Source of the DNA: Rikenellaceae bacterium
GTDB taxonomy: Bacteria; Bacteroidota; Bacteroidia; Bacteroidales; Rikenellaceae
Assembly: GCA_015060115.1 (NCBI GenBank)
Contig: SUZB01000004.1
Location: 58,410 to 122,409, forward strand
Reading direction: 5' to 3'
DNA length: 64,000 bases
The position numbers were made by a program, and so were the translations under genes. This document shows, in pieces, positions 8,015 through 15,295 of this stretch (its first letter is position 1; each line of letters starts with the position of its first letter). The notes beneath the pieces are model-generated. The model was not told the DNA's origin. It was given only the letters and a program-made list of their open reading frames with translations, and searched no databases.

Positions 8015-8208
8015 AGAGTTTTTAGTTATTAGTTGTTAGTTGTTAGAGTTATTTTAAGACGAATAAGACAAGTAAGACCAATAAGACGATAGGACTAAAA
8101 TGATACCCGGCCTCGTAAGGTCTTATGGTCTTAATGGTCCTAAGGTCTTAAAAATCTATCTGCGCTCCAAAGGAGCGCATCTCTAAAAACTAACAACTAA
8201 AAACTAAA
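8015..8208 (+). repeat. Composite intergenic repeat, copy 2 (complete)
   Basis: This is the best model copy. A left arm of TTGTTAG 7-mers is followed by five 9-bp AAGACnARW units, the core ACCCGGCCTCGTAAGGTC, a GGTCTTA arm, a GCGCTCC/GGAGCGC hairpin, and the inverted right arm CTAAAAACTAACAACTAA. It sits between the AraC gene and a terminator. Confidence 0.85.
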
Positions 8209-8210
8209 AA

Positions 8211-8249
8211 AAGAGCGGGTGGGATAAACATTTTCCCAACCGCTCTTTT
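8211..8249 (-). terminator. Terminator of the DUF4435 gene
   Basis: AAGAGCGGGTGGGA pairs with TCCCAACCGCTCTTT and has A/T runs on both sides. It follows the stop codon at 8263 in minus-strand reading and directly abuts repeat copy 2. Confidence 0.75.
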
Positions 8250-8262
8250 GACTCTTAAAAAA

Positions 8263-9333
8263 TTATGGTTCGAAGTTGCAGCGCAACATAACCTCCGGGG
8301 GAGTATTCTCCTTTATACGGCCAATCATTCTATCGAGATAGGCCTGAATATCATCGCGCAAACGCTTATACAGAGGACACGATGTGTAGTTCTCGTTGTC
8401 GAGCAAGACATCGCGTATCGAGCGCAGGGTGTTGGTATAGTTTTGAAGCTCGTTTTTCTTGGCTATGCCCTCGACCTTTGAGGCGTTAATCTTTGCCACA
8501 GAGAGCTGGCGTAGCTTGTCGCATACGGCACTCAGCACGGGCATCACAACATTGTCCATGAGCGTGTGTCCGTGCATAAAGAGGTAGCAGTTATCCTCCT
8601 CAACACCACGCTTTTGCAGACGAAGGCCAAAGGCCTCGACATCGTCAATGAGCTTAGGGTTGGCACGCTCCAAGGCGACACGACGGCGCTCGACATTCTG
8701 GCTCAACCAAGCGAGCGTATTCTCGCCATTGTGGCGGATATCGGCATAGCCGAGGCGCACTGAGGCACGGAACTCGGCGAGGGTAAAGATGCTCTCCTCC
8801 TTGAGTTGTGCCGAGAAGGCGTACCACAAAAATAGCGGGTATATCGTGCGCGAGTAATCGGCAAAGAAGCGCTCGAAGTCGAAGATGCGGGTATCGTTCT
8901 TCGTGGCCTTGACACAGACATTGCGCAACGAGGGTGCATAGCAGAGGTAGTTCTCGGTGGCGTAGGTGTAGGTGTGGAACATATTCTCGGCATCGAGAAT
9001 CTCGCGCGACTGCTCGGTGGCGCCATCAAAGAGGTAGTCGAAGTCGGAGTCTACACACAACAACACCTCATCTGATGAGGTGCGACCAATCATCGACATC
9101 AGCACCTTCTTGCCCTTAGGCAGATCATCACGGTTGGGTACCGAGATTTCGAAGCGCAGAAATGGGTTGTGGAAGTGGTCGAAGATGCCACGCCAGAAGG
9201 CAACATCCTCGTAGCCCTCGACAAAGACACGCACCAAGTAGCGGTCATCTTCGGGAGGGAGAATTTCGGGCAGGCGGTCGGGGTTGTATGCCGTAAGGTC
9301 GCGCTTTGACCTATGTCGTTTGTTCTGTTTCAT
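8263..9333 (-). CDS. DUF4435 TOPRIM-like protein
   Basis: 356 aa from ATG 9331-9333. The pattern VEGYEDVAFWRGIF (about residues 38-51) followed by LLCVDSDFDYLF (91-102) gives the acidic Glu ... Asp-x-Asp set of a TOPRIM fold, as in DUF4435 proteins and the AriB subunit of PARIS anti-phage systems (family knowledge). The rest is mostly alpha-helical with no membrane segment. In PARIS and OLD-type systems such a domain pairs with an ABC-type ATPase. Here no ATPase is adjacent, so the protein is an orphan. It may be a nuclease or RNA-modifying factor; the substrate cannot be read from sequence. It diverges from the eIF1-like gene (70 nt between starts) and is isolated downstream by a strong terminator. 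Confidence 0.75.
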   Translation of the reverse strand: MKQNKRHRSKRDLTAYNPDRLPEILPPEDDRYLVRVFVEGYEDVAFWRGIFDHFHNPFLRFEISVPNRDDLPKGKKVLMSMIGRTSSDEVLLCVDSDFDYLFDGATEQSREILDAENMFHTYTYATENYLCYAPSLRNVCVKATKNDTRIFDFERFFADYSRTIYPLFLWYAFSAQLKEESIFTLAEFRASVRLGYADIRHNGENTLAWLSQNVERRRVALERANPKLIDDVEAFGLRLQKRGVEEDNCYLFMHGHTLMDNVVMPVLSAVCDKLRQLSVAKINASKVEGIAKKNELQNYTNTLRSIRDVLLDNENYTSCPLYKRLRDDIQAYLDRMIGRIKENTPPEVMLRCNFEP

Positions 9334-9358
9334 AGCCGAAAGTTACGAAAAAATTTTA

Positions 9359-9366
9359 TAACTTTG
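9359..9366 (+). promoter_or_regulatory. -7 box for the eIF1-like gene
   Basis: TAACTTTG is 37 nt upstream of the ATG at 9404, giving a leader of about 34 nt. Confidence 0.55.
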
Positions 9367-9403
9367 TGCATCAACAATCATTTTATACCAAAACTTAGGC
9401 ATT

Positions 9404-9742
9404 ATGAGCGACTGGAAAGAGCGTCTTGGCGTAGTTTTTTCTACAAATCCCGACTATAAATATCAGACAACGGCTGAGGCAGAGGCCAAAACCCTTGCAC
9501 CCGCAAAGCAGAACCTAAAGGTGTGGCTCGACAGGCTCAAGGGTGGGCGTGTGGCAACCGTAGTACGAGGCTTCGTAGGCAGCGACGACGACCTCGCGGC
9601 ACTCGGCAAGGAGCTTAAGAAGAGTTGCGGTGTGGGTGGCACGGCCAAAGATGGCGAGATAATCATTCAGGGCGACCACCGCGACCGTATTATCGACTTG
9701 CTCGCCAAAGCCGGCTATCGCTGCAAAAAGGCAGGAGGATAG
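9404..9742 (+). CDS. eIF1/SUI1-like translation factor (YciH family)
   Basis: 112 aa. The SUI1 fold occupies about residues 38-110. The diagnostic segments are KVWLDRLKGGRVATVVRGF (basic loop and first strands), LGKELKKSCGVGGTAKDGEI and QGDHRDRIIDLLAKAGYRCK. Bacterial YciH proteins resemble eukaryotic eIF1 and bind the 30S subunit, where they may affect initiation-codon choice (family knowledge; role in this organism not shown). The N-terminal 35 residues are a variable, probably disordered extension. It is monocistronic, with its own -7 box, and is followed by composite repeat copy 3. Confidence 0.9.
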   Translation: MSDWKERLGVVFSTNPDYKYQTTAEAEAKTLAPAKQNLKVWLDRLKGGRVATVVRGFVGSDDDLAALGKELKKSCGVGGTAKDGEIIIQGDHRDRIIDLLAKAGYRCKKAGG

Positions 9743-9747
9743 GGAGG

Positions 9748-9930
9748 AGAGTTGTTAGTTGTTAGTTGTTAGAGATTTTTTAAGACGAGTATGACAAGTA
9801 AGACCAATAGGACAAGTAGGACAAATAGGAAATAGTGTGATACTCGACCTCGTAAGGTCTTATGGTCTTAAGGTCCTACGGTCTTAAAAAAGATAGCTGG
9901 CGCTCCATCGGAGCGCATCTCTCAAACTCT
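9748..9930 (+). repeat. Composite intergenic repeat, copy 3
   Basis: A left arm of three TTGTTAG 7-mers, about six 9-bp units, the core CTCGACCTCGTAAGGTC, a GGTCTTA arm and the GCGCTCC/GGAGCGC hairpin are present. The right terminal arm is degenerate. The copy starts 5 nt after the eIF1-like stop codon. Confidence 0.85.
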
Positions 9931-9944
9931 TCCATTTTTGTTTT

Positions 9945-9974
9945 TTGATTTTATTTTTTATTTTTATATCTTTG
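9945..9974 (+). promoter_or_regulatory. Promoter of glutamine synthetase gene
   Basis: TTTG at 9945-9948 and TATCTTTG at 9967-9974 are 18 nt apart. The leader to ATG 10012 is about 34 nt. The promoter lies just downstream of repeat copy 3. Confidence 0.65.
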
Positions 9975-10011
9975 AAGGTCGAAAAATACGAAATTTCTAA
10001 ATACTTCAACT

Positions 10012-11514
10012 ATGAGTAAAGAGTTAGAACTTAATGCCAACAAGGTGGTTGCCTATCTTGGCAAGGCTGCCTCGGAGTTTACCAAGGCCGACATCGTGCG
10101 CTACATCACCGAGAACGAGATTCGTATGGTCAATTTTATGTATCCTGCGGGTGATGGTCGCCTCAAGACCCTGAATTTTGTTATCAACAACGCAGCATAC
10201 CTCGATGCTATACTCACCTGCGGTGAGCGTGTCGATGGCTCAAGCCTCTTCCCCTTTATTGAGGCGGGCAGCAGCGACCTCTATGTAGTGCCACGCTTTG
10301 CCACCGCCTTCCTCGACCCCTTTGCCGAGATTCCTACGCTCTCGATGCTCTGCTCCTTCTTCAACAAGGATGGCGAGCCCTTGGCATCAGCACCCCGCTA
10401 CACGCTACTTAAGGCACTCAACGCCTTCGAGGAGGTTACGGGCATGCAGTTTGAGGCGATGGGCGAGTTGGAGTACTATGTGATAGCTCCCGACGAGGGC
10501 CTCTTCCCCGCCACCGACCAGAAGGGTTACCACGAGTCGGCACCCTACGCCAAGTTCAACGAGTTCCGCCAGGAGTGTATGGCATATATCGCTCAGGCGG
10601 GTGGTCAGATTAAGTATGGCCACTCGGAGGTGGGTAACTTCACCATCGATGGCAAGATATATGAGCAGAACGAGATAGAGTTTCTCCCTGTGGCAGCTGC
10701 CAATGCTGCCGACCAGCTCGTCATCGCCAAGTGGATTATCCGCAACCTCGCCTACCGCTATGGCTTCGATATCACCTTTGCACCGAAGATTACTGCGGGT
10801 AAGGCGGGCTCAGGCCTCCATATCCATATGCGCATCACGAAAGATGGCAAAAATATGATGCTGGAGAATGGTGTGCTCTCGACCGTTGCACGCCGTGCCA
10901 TTGCGGGTATGATGGAGTTGGCACCCTCGATTACCGCCTTTGGCAACCTCAACCCCACATCATATTTCCGCCTTGTGCCACATCAGGAGGCGCCCACGAA
11001 TGTTTGCTGGGGCGACCGCAACCGCTCGGTATTGGTGCGTGTGCCGTTGGGCTGGGCAGCTAAGAGCGATATGTCGCAGATTGCCAACCCGTTGGAGCCT
11101 CTGTCAAACTACGACACATCGCAGAAGCAGACCGTGGAGATGCGTTCACCCGATGGCTCGGCAGATGTATATGAGCTTATCGCGGGCTTGGCTGTTGCCT
11201 GTCGCTACGGCTTTGAGTTGGATAACGCCCTCGATATTGCCGAGCGCACATATGTCAATGTCAATATCCACAAGAAGGAGAATGCCGACAAACTCAAGAA
11301 TTTGGCACAGTTGCCCGACAGCTGTGCTGCCTCGGCGGACTGCCTTGAGAGCCAGCGCTCGATATTCGAGGCACGCGGTGTCTTCAGCCCCGCGATGATT
11401 GATGGCATCATCAAGCTACTACGCTCGTATGACGACCGCACCCTACGAGAGGATATAGGCAACGACCGTGAGCAGATGCTCTCGCTTGTTCGCAAATACT
11501 TCCACTGCGGATAA
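10012..11514 (+). CDS. glnA: Glutamine synthetase (type I-like)
   Basis: 500 aa. It joins ammonia to glutamate using ATP in the cytoplasm. The beta-grasp N-terminal domain is followed by catalytic segments: MGELEYYVIAP (Mn/glutamate-binding acid), IEFLPVAAANAADQL, TFAPKITAGKAGSGLHIHMR (the His of the ATP/Mn site) and FGNLNPTSYFRLVPHQEAP. A Gly-Ser replaces the usual adenylylation loop, and the NLYDLP tyrosine of E. coli-type enzymes is absent, so covalent adenylylation is unlikely (inference). It is monocistronic, with a clear promoter at 9945-9974 and a strong terminator at 11535-11573. It is the main nitrogen-assimilation gene in the window. Confidence 0.9.
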   Translation: MSKELELNANKVVAYLGKAASEFTKADIVRYITENEIRMVNFMYPAGDGRLKTLNFVINNAAYLDAILTCGERVDGSSLFPFIEAGSSDLYVVPRFATAFLDPFAEIPTLSMLCSFFNKDGEPLASAPRYTLLKALNAFEEVTGMQFEAMGELEYYVIAPDEGLFPATDQKGYHESAPYAKFNEFRQECMAYIAQAGGQIKYGHSEVGNFTIDGKIYEQNEIEFLPVAAANAADQLVIAKWIIRNLAYRYGFDITFAPKITAGKAGSGLHIHMRITKDGKNMMLENGVLSTVARRAIAGMMELAPSITAFGNLNPTSYFRLVPHQEAPTNVCWGDRNRSVLVRVPLGWAAKSDMSQIANPLEPLSNYDTSQKQTVEMRSPDGSADVYELIAGLAVACRYGFELDNALDIAERTYVNVNIHKKENADKLKNLAQLPDSCAASADCLESQRSIFEARGVFSPAMIDGIIKLLRSYDDRTLREDIGNDREQMLSLVRKYFHCG

Positions 11515-11534
11515 CTTCGTATAAGCCTTAAACT

Positions 11535-11573
11535 AAAGAGTGAATGGGAGATGCTTTCCATTCGCTCTTTTTT
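11535..11573 (+). terminator. Terminator of glutamine synthetase gene
   Basis: AAAGAGTGAATGG pairs with CCATTCGCTCTTT across a short loop and ends in a T run. It merges directly into repeat copy 4. Confidence 0.8.
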
Positions 11574-11772
11574 AGTTTTTAGTTGTTGGAGTCGTTAGTT
11601 TTTAGAGTTGCGCTCAAAGTGAGCGCAGTTAGATTTTAAGACCTTAGGACAATTAGGACCGTAAGACCTTACGAGGCCGGGTATCATTTTAGTCCTATTC
11701 GTCTTATTGGTCTTACTTGTCTTATTCGTCTTAAAAACCTCTAACAACTAAAAACTAATAACTAACAACTCT
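11572..11772 (-). repeat. Composite intergenic repeat, copy 4 (complete, reversed)
   Basis: This copy is opposite in orientation to copy 2. It has a TTGTTAG-type arm, the GCGCTC hairpin, the core GACCTTACGAGGCCGGGTA, five 9-bp units in reverse (GTCTTATTGGTCTTACTTG) and the CTAACAACTAAAAACTAA arm. It separates the glutamine synthetase terminator from the lipA promoter. Confidence 0.85.
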
Positions 11773-11820
11773 CTGCTCTCTCCCCTTTTCCTGTCTTGCT
11801 CGAAAAAAAAGCGAGAAAAT

Positions 11821-11851
11821 TTTGCTAAAATTGATTTTTTTTGTACTTTTG
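11821..11851 (+). promoter_or_regulatory. Promoter of lipA-lipB-recJ
   Basis: TTTG at 11821-11824 and TACTTTTG at 11844-11851 are separated by 19 nt, the consensus spacing. The box lies where a longer in-frame TTG start (11841) would fall, which supports ATG 11880 as the true lipA start. Confidence 0.75.
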
Positions 11852-11879
11852 CATCAATTGGAAAAAAGTGAACTTAAAA

Positions 11880-12770
11880 ATGCCGAAGAAGAGTGAAAGA
11901 TACGAGTATCTGAGGAAGCCTGAGTGGCTGAAAATCAGCCTACGAAGCACCGCCGATACTGCCGAAGTCGAGCACATCGTCGAGGGGCGCTGTCTGCATA
12001 CTATTTGCAGTAGCGGTATGTGTCCCAACAAGGCGGAGTGCTGGAGCAGGCGTACAGCGACCTTTATGATTCTCGGCGACATCTGTACCCGTAACTGCCG
12101 TTTCTGCGCCACAGCAACCGGTCGTCCGCTACCACCCGACGAGGAGGAGCCTCAGAAGGTTGCCGAGTCAGTAAGGCTAATGGGTCTGAAGCATGTAGTT
12201 GTTACATCTGTTACACGCGACGATCTCGACGATCACGGCGCAGCAATCTGGGCGCGCACAGTCGAGGCTATTCGTCAAGAGGTGCCCGATGCAACGATAG
12301 AACTCCTTATTTCCGATATGGATGCCCGCCCAGAACTTATCGATGTGGTGTTGGCATCGCGTCCCGACATTGTGGGACACAACATCGAAACCGTCGAGCG
12401 ACTGACTCCCGAGGTGCGTTCACGCGCCAAGTATCGCACATCGCTTCAAACATTGAAGCATATTGCCGAGAGCGGAGCAGTGGCAAAGAGTGGCCTTATG
12501 GTCGGTCTGGGCGAGAGCGAAGAGGAGGTGCTAACAACACTACGCGACCTGCGTGAGGTGGGCGTGAAGATTGTTACCCTCGGTCAGTACCTTCAACCCA
12601 CTAAGGAGCACTATCCCGTCAGGGCATACATCACTCCCCAAAAGTTCGAAGAGTACCGCCTTAAGGCTCTCGAGATGGGTTTCGCCTATTGCGCGAGTGC
12701 ACCCTTGGTGCGTTCGTCATACTTGGCAGATGCCGCACTTGAAGCCGTAAGAGAGGTATGCAAAAAGTAG
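11880..12770 (+). CDS. lipA: Lipoyl synthase
   Basis: 296 aa from ATG 11880; an upstream in-frame TTG lies inside the promoter and is rejected. This radical-SAM enzyme inserts two sulfurs into protein-bound octanoyl groups to make lipoyl cofactor. Both iron-sulfur clusters are visible: C43-x4-C48-x5-C54 (auxiliary cluster) and the radical-SAM motif C69TRNC73RFC76. Later family blocks VVVTSVTRDDLDDHGA, GHNIETVERLTP, KSGLMVGLGE and TLGQYLQPTKEHYPV are intact. The C-terminal RSSY motif, whose serine closes on the auxiliary cluster, is present. Its 3' end overlaps lipB by 13 nt, so translation of the two is coupled. Confidence 0.96.
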   Translation: MPKKSERYEYLRKPEWLKISLRSTADTAEVEHIVEGRCLHTICSSGMCPNKAECWSRRTATFMILGDICTRNCRFCATATGRPLPPDEEEPQKVAESVRLMGLKHVVVTSVTRDDLDDHGAAIWARTVEAIRQEVPDATIELLISDMDARPELIDVVLASRPDIVGHNIETVERLTPEVRSRAKYRTSLQTLKHIAESGAVAKSGLMVGLGESEEEVLTTLRDLREVGVKIVTLGQYLQPTKEHYPVRAYITPQKFEEYRLKALEMGFAYCASAPLVRSSYLADAALEAVREVCKK

Positions 12771-13447
12771 AGATCAGAGATTTACAGAGTATGGCGTATA
12801 GCGAATGTTGGGATTTACAGCGTTCGCTCTTCGACGCATTGTGTGCAAAGAAGGCAGCAAAAACTATTGCGCCCGACGACCCCGCAGGCACGATTCTACT
12901 TGTCGAGCATCCCGCAGTATATACCTTAGGCAAGAGTGGCAACGAGTCGAATATGCTCGTTAGCGAGGAGTACCTCAAATCTCTCGGTGCCGAGTTTTAT
13001 CATATCGACCGTGGTGGCGACATCACCTTTCACGGCCCTGGACAGCTTGTGTGCTACCCTATCATCGACCTCGATGCAATAGGCTTGGGCATCAGGCGTT
13101 ATATTGATGCTTTGGAGCAGTCGGTTATCGACCTCGCCAAGGAGTATGGCATCGAGGCTCACCGCTCAGAGGGTGCTTCGGGCGTATGGATTACCCGCCC
13201 TGGCAACCGCTTGGAGAAGCTATGTGCCATTGGCGTGCGTGCTTCGCACGGTGTTACGATGCACGGCTTGGCGATGAATGTATCGACCGATTTGCAGTGG
13301 TTCCACAACATCAACCCTTGTGGTTTTATCGACCGTGGCGTTTGTTCGCTCACGACCCTCACGGGCAGAAGTGTAAAGATGGAGGAGGTAAAGCCCAAGT
13401 TTATCGATTACCTAACGAAAAATTTAAATGTTAAAATATATAAATAG
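12758..13447 (+). CDS. lipB: Octanoyltransferase (lipoate-protein ligase B)
   Basis: 229 aa. It moves octanoate from acyl carrier protein to lipoyl domains, providing the substrate for LipA. Family motifs are RGGDITFHGPGQLVCYPI (about residues 87-104), EGASGVWI, and the catalytic Lys/Cys region KLCAIGVRASHGVTMHGLA ... INPCG. The start overlaps the end of lipA by 13 nt, and recJ follows 8 nt after the stop, giving a lipA-lipB-recJ unit. Pairing of lipA and lipB is biochemically logical; recJ is probably a passenger. Confidence 0.95.
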   Translation: MQKVEIRDLQSMAYSECWDLQRSLFDALCAKKAAKTIAPDDPAGTILLVEHPAVYTLGKSGNESNMLVSEEYLKSLGAEFYHIDRGGDITFHGPGQLVCYPIIDLDAIGLGIRRYIDALEQSVIDLAKEYGIEAHRSEGASGVWITRPGNRLEKLCAIGVRASHGVTMHGLAMNVSTDLQWFHNINPCGFIDRGVCSLTTLTGRSVKMEEVKPKFIDYLTKNLNVKIYK

Positions 13448-13455
13448 TACAAATT

Positions 13456-15216
13456 ATGCCCATAGAAAAGAGATGGGTTGTAAAGCCACAGGGCGACCGC
13501 CAGGCTGTGGAGGCTTTGTCTTCGAGTCTACAGATGTCGCCAGTGCTCACCAACCTACTAGTTCAGAGGGGCATAGACACCGTGGAGAAGGCAAGAAAAT
13601 TCTTCTCTCCATCACTTCGCGACTTGCACGATCCCTTCCTGATGAAGGATATGGACAAGGCTGTGGAGCGCATCGAGAAAGCGGTAAACGAGGAAGAAAC
13701 GGTAATGATTTATGGCGACTACGATGTCGACGGAACCACTGCCGTGGCACTGGTTTACAAGTTTTTGAGCCAGATAGGACACAAGAATTTGTTGTTCTAC
13801 ATTCCCGACCGATATGTTGATGGATATGGCATATCGATTCGAAGCATCGACCACGCCGTCCGCAAGGGCGTTAAGTTGGTCATTGCCTTGGATTGCGGCA
13901 TCAAAGCCGTAGAAAAGGTGGCCTATGCCAAGGAAAAGGGCGTAGATTTTATCATCTGCGACCACCATTTGGCTGCCGAGGAGATTCCTCAGGCAGTAGC
14001 TGTTCTTGATCCTAAACGCACAGACTGCACCTACCCGTTCGACGAGTTGTCGGGCTGTGGCGTAGGATTCAAACTCGTGGAGGCGTATGCACGCCGCAAC
14101 AACATCCCCTTCTCGGAGATTGAGCATCTGCTCGATTTGTTGGTTGTGAGCATCGCCTCGGACATCGTGCCTTTGGTCGATGAGAATCGTATCTTGGCAC
14201 ACTACGGATTGCGCAAGCTAAACACCCAGCCGTCAAAGGGTCTGCTCTCTATAATCAAGATATGTGGTTTGGAGGGACACAACATCACCATTGACGACAT
14301 CGTCTTCAAGATTGGCCCTCGCATCAATGCCGCCGGCCGTATGCGTATGGACGAAGACGATGAGAATGCTGCTCCCTCGGGAGGCCACGCCGCTGTGAGC
14401 CTCTTGATTGAGGGTAACGAGAAGGAGGCAGAGAAGTTCGGCGAGGTGATTGACTCGTTCAATCAGGACCGCAAGAGCATCGACCGCAATGTTACGCAGG
14501 AGGCTCACGACTATGTGGAGTCGAACCCTGAGCTGAAGGCTAAGAAGAGCACCGTTATCTACAATCCCAAGTGGATGAAGGGTATCGTTGGTATCGTGGC
14601 ATCGCGCCTTATCGAGACCTACTATCGCCCCACGGTGGTGCTCACCAAGTCGAATGGCTTTGTTACGGGCTCGGCACGCTCGGTGGCAGGTTTCGACCTC
14701 TATCAGGCTGTTGAGTCGTGCTCGGATTTATTGGAGAACTTCGGCGGACATATGTACGCTGCAGGTCTTACGATGAAGGAGGAGAATGTTGAGGCCTTTA
14801 CCAAGCGCTTCAACGACTATGTTGAGAAGAATATCGACCCGCATATCTTGCAACCTCAGGTCGATATCGACAGCGAGTTGCTCTTCTCGGATATTACCGA
14901 TGAGTTCCACCGCCAGCTCAACAGTTTCCAGCCCTTCGGCCCCGGTAACTCGGCACCTGTCTTTATGACACGCGGTGCTTGCAATCGTGGCGATGCAAAG
15001 TTGGTAGGTGTGGAGTGCGACCACCTGCGTATGGACCTTATCCAGAGGCAGAAGCCCCACACGACAATTCCTGCTATTGCCTTCCAGCAGCCCACGCACT
15101 ATGAGTGGGTGCGTTCAGGCAAGCCTATCTCGGTATGCTACCAGATTGTGGAGAACCACTATCGCGGCAAGGTATCGAAGCAGTTGCGCGTAAAAGATTT
15201 GAAGCCAGAGAAATAA
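13456..15216 (+). CDS. recJ: Single-stranded-DNA-specific exonuclease RecJ
   Basis: 586 aa, full length. It degrades single-stranded DNA 5' to 3' in recombination and repair. The DHH phosphoesterase motifs are DYDVDG (88-93), the aspartates of ALDCGIK and CDHH (168-171), and SIASDIVPL, which together bind two metal ions. DHHA1 is seen at SVAGFDLYQAVESC and GGHMYAAGLTM, and the C-terminal OB-fold at FGPGNSAPVFMT. It is the third gene of the lipAB-recJ unit, 8 nt after lipB. A bidirectional terminator at 15240-15278 separates it from the convergent pepO. Confidence 0.95.
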   Translation: MPIEKRWVVKPQGDRQAVEALSSSLQMSPVLTNLLVQRGIDTVEKARKFFSPSLRDLHDPFLMKDMDKAVERIEKAVNEEETVMIYGDYDVDGTTAVALVYKFLSQIGHKNLLFYIPDRYVDGYGISIRSIDHAVRKGVKLVIALDCGIKAVEKVAYAKEKGVDFIICDHHLAAEEIPQAVAVLDPKRTDCTYPFDELSGCGVGFKLVEAYARRNNIPFSEIEHLLDLLVVSIASDIVPLVDENRILAHYGLRKLNTQPSKGLLSIIKICGLEGHNITIDDIVFKIGPRINAAGRMRMDEDDENAAPSGGHAAVSLLIEGNEKEAEKFGEVIDSFNQDRKSIDRNVTQEAHDYVESNPELKAKKSTVIYNPKWMKGIVGIVASRLIETYYRPTVVLTKSNGFVTGSARSVAGFDLYQAVESCSDLLENFGGHMYAAGLTMKEENVEAFTKRFNDYVEKNIDPHILQPQVDIDSELLFSDITDEFHRQLNSFQPFGPGNSAPVFMTRGACNRGDAKLVGVECDHLRMDLIQRQKPHTTIPAIAFQQPTHYEWVRSGKPISVCYQIVENHYRGKVSKQLRVKDLKPEK

Positions 15217-15239
15217 CCTCTCCATAAGGCAAAACTAAA

Positions 15240-15278
15240 GGAGATGACTAAAATGAATTAGTCATCTCCTATTTTTTT
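15240..15278. terminator. Bidirectional terminator between recJ and pepO
   Basis: GGAGATGACTAA (15240-15251) pairs perfectly with TTAGTCATCTCC (15258-15269), with T and A runs outside. The same stem sequence is used again at 22951-22982 and, with one change, at 42378-42409. Confidence 0.85.
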
Positions 15279-15295
15279 GTAGCTAAAGTAGCTAA

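Noticed and set aside
11841..11879. Upstream TTG start for lipA
   Set aside because: The TTG lies within the consensus -33/-7 promoter, so it would not be in the transcript.
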